Source of the DNA: Candidatus Tepidiaquacellales bacterium UBA6667
GTDB lineage: Bacteria; Bacteroidota; Ignavibacteria; Tepidaquicellales; Tepidaquicellaceae
Reading direction: 5' to 3'
DNA length: 7,883 bases
Assembly (NCBI GenBank): GCA_002455255.1
Contig: DKKL01000004.1
Span: 4,807 to 12,689, forward strand
Position 1 is the stretch's first letter; each line of letters starts with the position of its first letter. Position numbers and translations under genes: made by a program. Below are positions 5,899 to 7,883 of this stretch, one piece after another. The notes under the pieces were generated by a model. It saw only the letters and a program-made list of their open reading frames with translations. It ran no database searches and was not told the origin of the DNA.

Positions 5899-7710
5899 TT
5901 AGTTCCCGCTGCTTTTCGGAGGAACGATTGAAATTGATTTAATTATTTGCTCCATTATATCCTTATATTTTTCATAATAATCTTTTTTATATTTTGCTGC
6001 AATTGATAATTTTTCAGTCGGTGTAAAAACATAATATCTGACTTCTGTTGTCCCGGCTAATGTTCTTCCTTTGGATTTGAAAGCAATTAATGATGTATCA
6101 TTCATTACAAATGGCTCGGATATTTCATTCTTGTTATACTCTTTGCCTTCCCTGTCTATAAATATAAATAATGATAATAAACCTTTTGGCAAAGTAGTGT
6201 CTCCGAGTAAAACTCCTTCAAATTCTTTTTGTTCCTGATTGATATCTCTGCTATCAATTACTTTCCACGATTTTGGCAGTGTACCGATTTTTAATCCTAC
6301 TTCGTTTTCTGAAAAATCAGTTTTCAGTGAATCAGGAATTAAGTTATTCGTAATTGATGAATCTTGACCTGCAGTAGAATCTGAAGTAATTCCCGGATTT
6401 TTTGTTAATGAATCAAGTTCATTAGAAAAATCAGTTGTATCTCTGGTTTTTGTTGTGTCATTATTTCTCGTAATTAAATTATTATTCACAACAGGTGGCC
6501 TGTTAAACCTTCGCGGTGTTACTTTTCTTATTACTACATTCGGATTTTCGCTGTTTTCTTCCGTTTCTTCTTCAGGTTTTTTCATAGGATCTTCCACATT
6601 CTCAAGATTAATTTTTGGATCAGGCAAGTCTTGCAAAACTATCAGTCTCCTTTGTTCCTTCGCATCCGGTATTGTTTCCGTTTGTGAACCCCAAGCATAA
6701 AAACCGAATATTGCTATAACGAACAGTATATTTGCGGCTATTGCTCCTCTCATCAAATTATTCTGTAATAATTTTCTTTGAGCTACAAATGGATTATTTT
6801 TATATAATAAATCGTTAAGCTTTTCTTCCGGTGTCATCGGAATAATTTCCGCATCAGATGTAGCCAGCAATTCAGCTACTTCCGGATTTGGAATTAATTT
6901 ACCGGGTTCAAAAAATATATCTGCTTTTGATTCTGTTTTCTCTTGGACTGTAAGTAATATTTCAACTTCTTGCTTCTTCTTATCCTTTAAAGGATTAATT
7001 GTGATTTTGTTAAAATTAGAATCGTTTAGTTCGATGTCTTTATAATTACAATCAATCGTCAGTTTCTTTTCAGTATTCAATACAATTTTTAAAGTAGAAT
7101 CATTTAACAGATTTACTTTATAATTTGTATCCCGTTTCTTTGTTGAAACAATTTCACTCTTAGGCAATTCACTTTCTAAAGTGATTGATACTTCAATCTC
7201 TTTATATTCGGTATTTCCCTCCGGTGTAAGAATTATTTTATTGGTTTGAAATCCTGAATCTGTTAAATTTCCTTTCGCAGTACAATCTATAGTGATTGGG
7301 GAGTCAAGCAGTACTTTTATTTTTAGATTTTCTTCGTCAATAAGCGAAATCTGATATTTACTGTCAGGTTTAATTTGTTCTGCAGGCTTTTTTTCAGGTA
7401 ATGGGTCTTCAGGTATCGGCTCTGTTTCAGTTGATGCTAAAATCTCTTTCTGTATTTCCTCTTTTTCATTTTTCTCAGAATTCTCTGAATCATCAATTTC
7501 TTCGTTTTCGACTTTGATTTCTTTTTTGATTTCGTCTTTGTCGCCTAACTTATCATTCTCATCCGAATTTTTAATCTCATTTTTATTTTCATTTATATCA
7601 TTTTTTTCGGAATTTAAATCATCAGAATTAATATCCTGTTTATTTTTTAATTCATCATCTGAATTATTCTCTGAATTTTTATCTTTATTGTCGTTATTAA
7701 TATCACTCAT
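5899..7710 (-). CDS. Single-pass membrane protein with tandem cytoplasmic repeat and periplasmic PsbP/DcrB-like domain; function unknown
   Basis: A 603-residue protein I do not recognise as a named family. Residues 1-115 are low-complexity and rich in Asp, Glu, Asn and Lys, hence probably disordered. Residues 119-187 and 197-264 are two copies of one beta-rich domain. Residues 291-321 look helical and basic next to the membrane (QRKLLQNNLMR), followed by one transmembrane helix at about 322-340. Positive charges before the helix place the N-terminus in the cytoplasm. Residues 345-410 are rich in proline and charge (DLPDP, MKKPEEE, TPRRFNRPP), as in TonB-like or cell-wall-spanning linkers. A Ser/Thr/Asp linker follows. 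The C-terminal domain (478-596), starting LPKSWKVID and ending YKDIMEQIIKSISIVP, resembles the PsbP/DcrB-like fold. It has only two cysteines, one per repeat. The start ATG lacks a Shine-Dalgarno sequence. It converges on ndk and shares its terminator. Architecture is read directly; domain similarity is inference. Confidence 0.85.
   Translation of the reverse strand: MSDINNDNKDKNSENNSDDELKNKQDINSDDLNSEKNDINENKNEIKNSDENDKLGDKDEIKKEIKVENEEIDDSENSEKNEKEEIQKEILASTETEPIPEDPLPEKKPAEQIKPDSKYQISLIDEENLKIKVLLDSPITIDCTAKGNLTDSGFQTNKIILTPEGNTEYKEIEVSITLESELPKSEIVSTKKRDTNYKVNLLNDSTLKIVLNTEKKLTIDCNYKDIELNDSNFNKITINPLKDKKKQEVEILLTVQEKTESKADIFFEPGKLIPNPEVAELLATSDAEIIPMTPEEKLNDLLYKNNPFVAQRKLLQNNLMRGAIAANILFVIAIFGFYAWGSQTETIPDAKEQRRLIVLQDLPDPKINLENVEDPMKKPEEETEENSENPNVVIRKVTPRRFNRPPVVNNNLITRNNDTTKTRDTTDFSNELDSLTKNPGITSDSTAGQDSSITNNLIPDSLKTDFSENEVGLKIGTLPKSWKVIDSRDINQEQKEFEGVLLGDTTLPKGLLSLFIFIDREGKEYNKNEISEPFVMNDTSLIAFKSKGRTLAGTTEVRYYVFTPTEKLSIAAKYKKDYYEKYKDIMEQIIKSISIVPPKSSGN
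6919..7356 (-). repeat. Tandem duplicated domain inside the 603-residue membrane protein
   Basis: Residues 119-187 (7150-7356) and 197-264 (6919-7122) align along their length. YQISLIDEENLKIKV matches YKVNLLNDSTLKIVL. TIDC ends both first halves, with 24 residues from Tyr to Cys in each copy (Y119-C143, Y197-C221). NKIILTP matches NKITINP, and KEIEVSITL matches QEVEILLTV. The period is 77-79 residues. The copies have diverged strongly at residue level, so the duplication is old rather than recent. Confidence 0.75.
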
Positions 7711-7752
7711 TGTTTGATGTAATTCTTATACTTATTTAAATTCTAAACGTTT

Positions 7753-7758
7753 ATTATA
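7753..7758 (-). promoter_or_regulatory. Possible -10 element for the minus-strand membrane protein gene
   Basis: Read on the minus strand these bases are TATAAT, a perfect -10 hexamer about 43 bases before the ATG at 7710, which would give a leader of roughly 35 bases. No good -35 hexamer lies 16-18 bases further upstream, and the AT-rich context makes a chance match plausible. Confidence 0.3.
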
Positions 7759-7829
7759 AGTTCCTGATTTTTAAATCATTTATTTTATCAGTGCAACCAT
7801 TAAAATGCAAATATTCTTGCTCAATTTAA

Positions 7830-7883
7830 ATGATAAAACAAACCGAAATTGATTGGAATATCACATCCGTCCAAAACGATGCA
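7830..7883 (+). CDS. Probable start of a divergent gene (partial, unknown)
   Basis: An ATG at 7830 opens a frame that stays open for 18 codons to the window edge, giving MIKQTEIDWNITSVQNDA. It would be divergent from the minus-strand membrane protein, with 119 bases between the two starts, which is enough for two promoters. Base composition shifts here toward more C and G in the codons than in the preceding intergenic stretch, which mildly supports coding. An alternative ATG at 7805 is closed after 15 codons. No family can be named from so few residues. Confidence 0.4.
   Translation, partial: MIKQTEIDWNITSVQNDA

Noticed and set aside
7514..7717. Ser/Phe/Leu-rich open frame antisense to the membrane protein's N-terminus
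   Set aside because: It is the complement of the Asp/Glu/Asn/Lys low-complexity coding region; the composition explains the open frame, and it has no independent start signal or recognisable domain.

Overview
The window is AT-rich and reads like a chromosomal housekeeping segment from the Bacteroidota/Chlorobiota (FCB) group, most likely an Ignavibacteria-like member. Three things point there. The left edge carries the end of a type IX secretion (T9SS) C-terminal sorting domain. Most starts lack a Shine-Dalgarno sequence. The LpxH-type phosphatase and the penicillin-binding protein resemble those of this group. The taxon is inferred from these traits, not from a database search.

Layout, left to right. 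Bases 1-105 (+) are the 3' end of a secreted T9SS cargo gene. Bases 188-364 (+) encode ribosomal protein L33, followed by a hairpin terminator. A Nudix hydrolase (422-892, TTG start) and the type IB GTP cyclohydrolase FolE2 (909-1706) form a two-gene unit that ends at a strong terminator near 1750-1773. A second + strand unit is almost gapless: a secreted DsbD-alpha-like protein (1841-2263), an LpxH-type UDP-2,3-diacylglucosamine diphosphatase (2265-3053, TTG start) and a bifunctional class A penicillin-binding protein (3054-5351). Nucleoside diphosphate kinase (5401-5817) follows 49 bases later. A symmetrical A/T-flanked hairpin (5840-5873) separates ndk from a convergent 603-residue membrane protein of unknown function (5899-7710, - strand). 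The right edge holds the probable first 18 codons of a divergent + strand gene.

How the genes fit together. The Nudix/FolE2 pair suggests the first steps from GTP toward folate or another pterin or deazapurine product, with the Nudix enzyme a candidate for removing pyrophosphate from dihydroneopterin triphosphate. The second unit is about the cell envelope: lipid A precursor processing, peptidoglycan polymerisation and perhaps periplasmic thiol chemistry.

Most of the window is ordinary core genome. The least explained object is the minus-strand protein. It has a long acidic low-complexity cytoplasmic tail, a tandem duplicated domain with one cysteine at the same place in each copy, one transmembrane helix, a proline-rich periplasmic linker and a C-terminal domain vaguely like PsbP/DcrB. 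I saw no CRISPR array, insertion sequence, prophage or obvious defence system.
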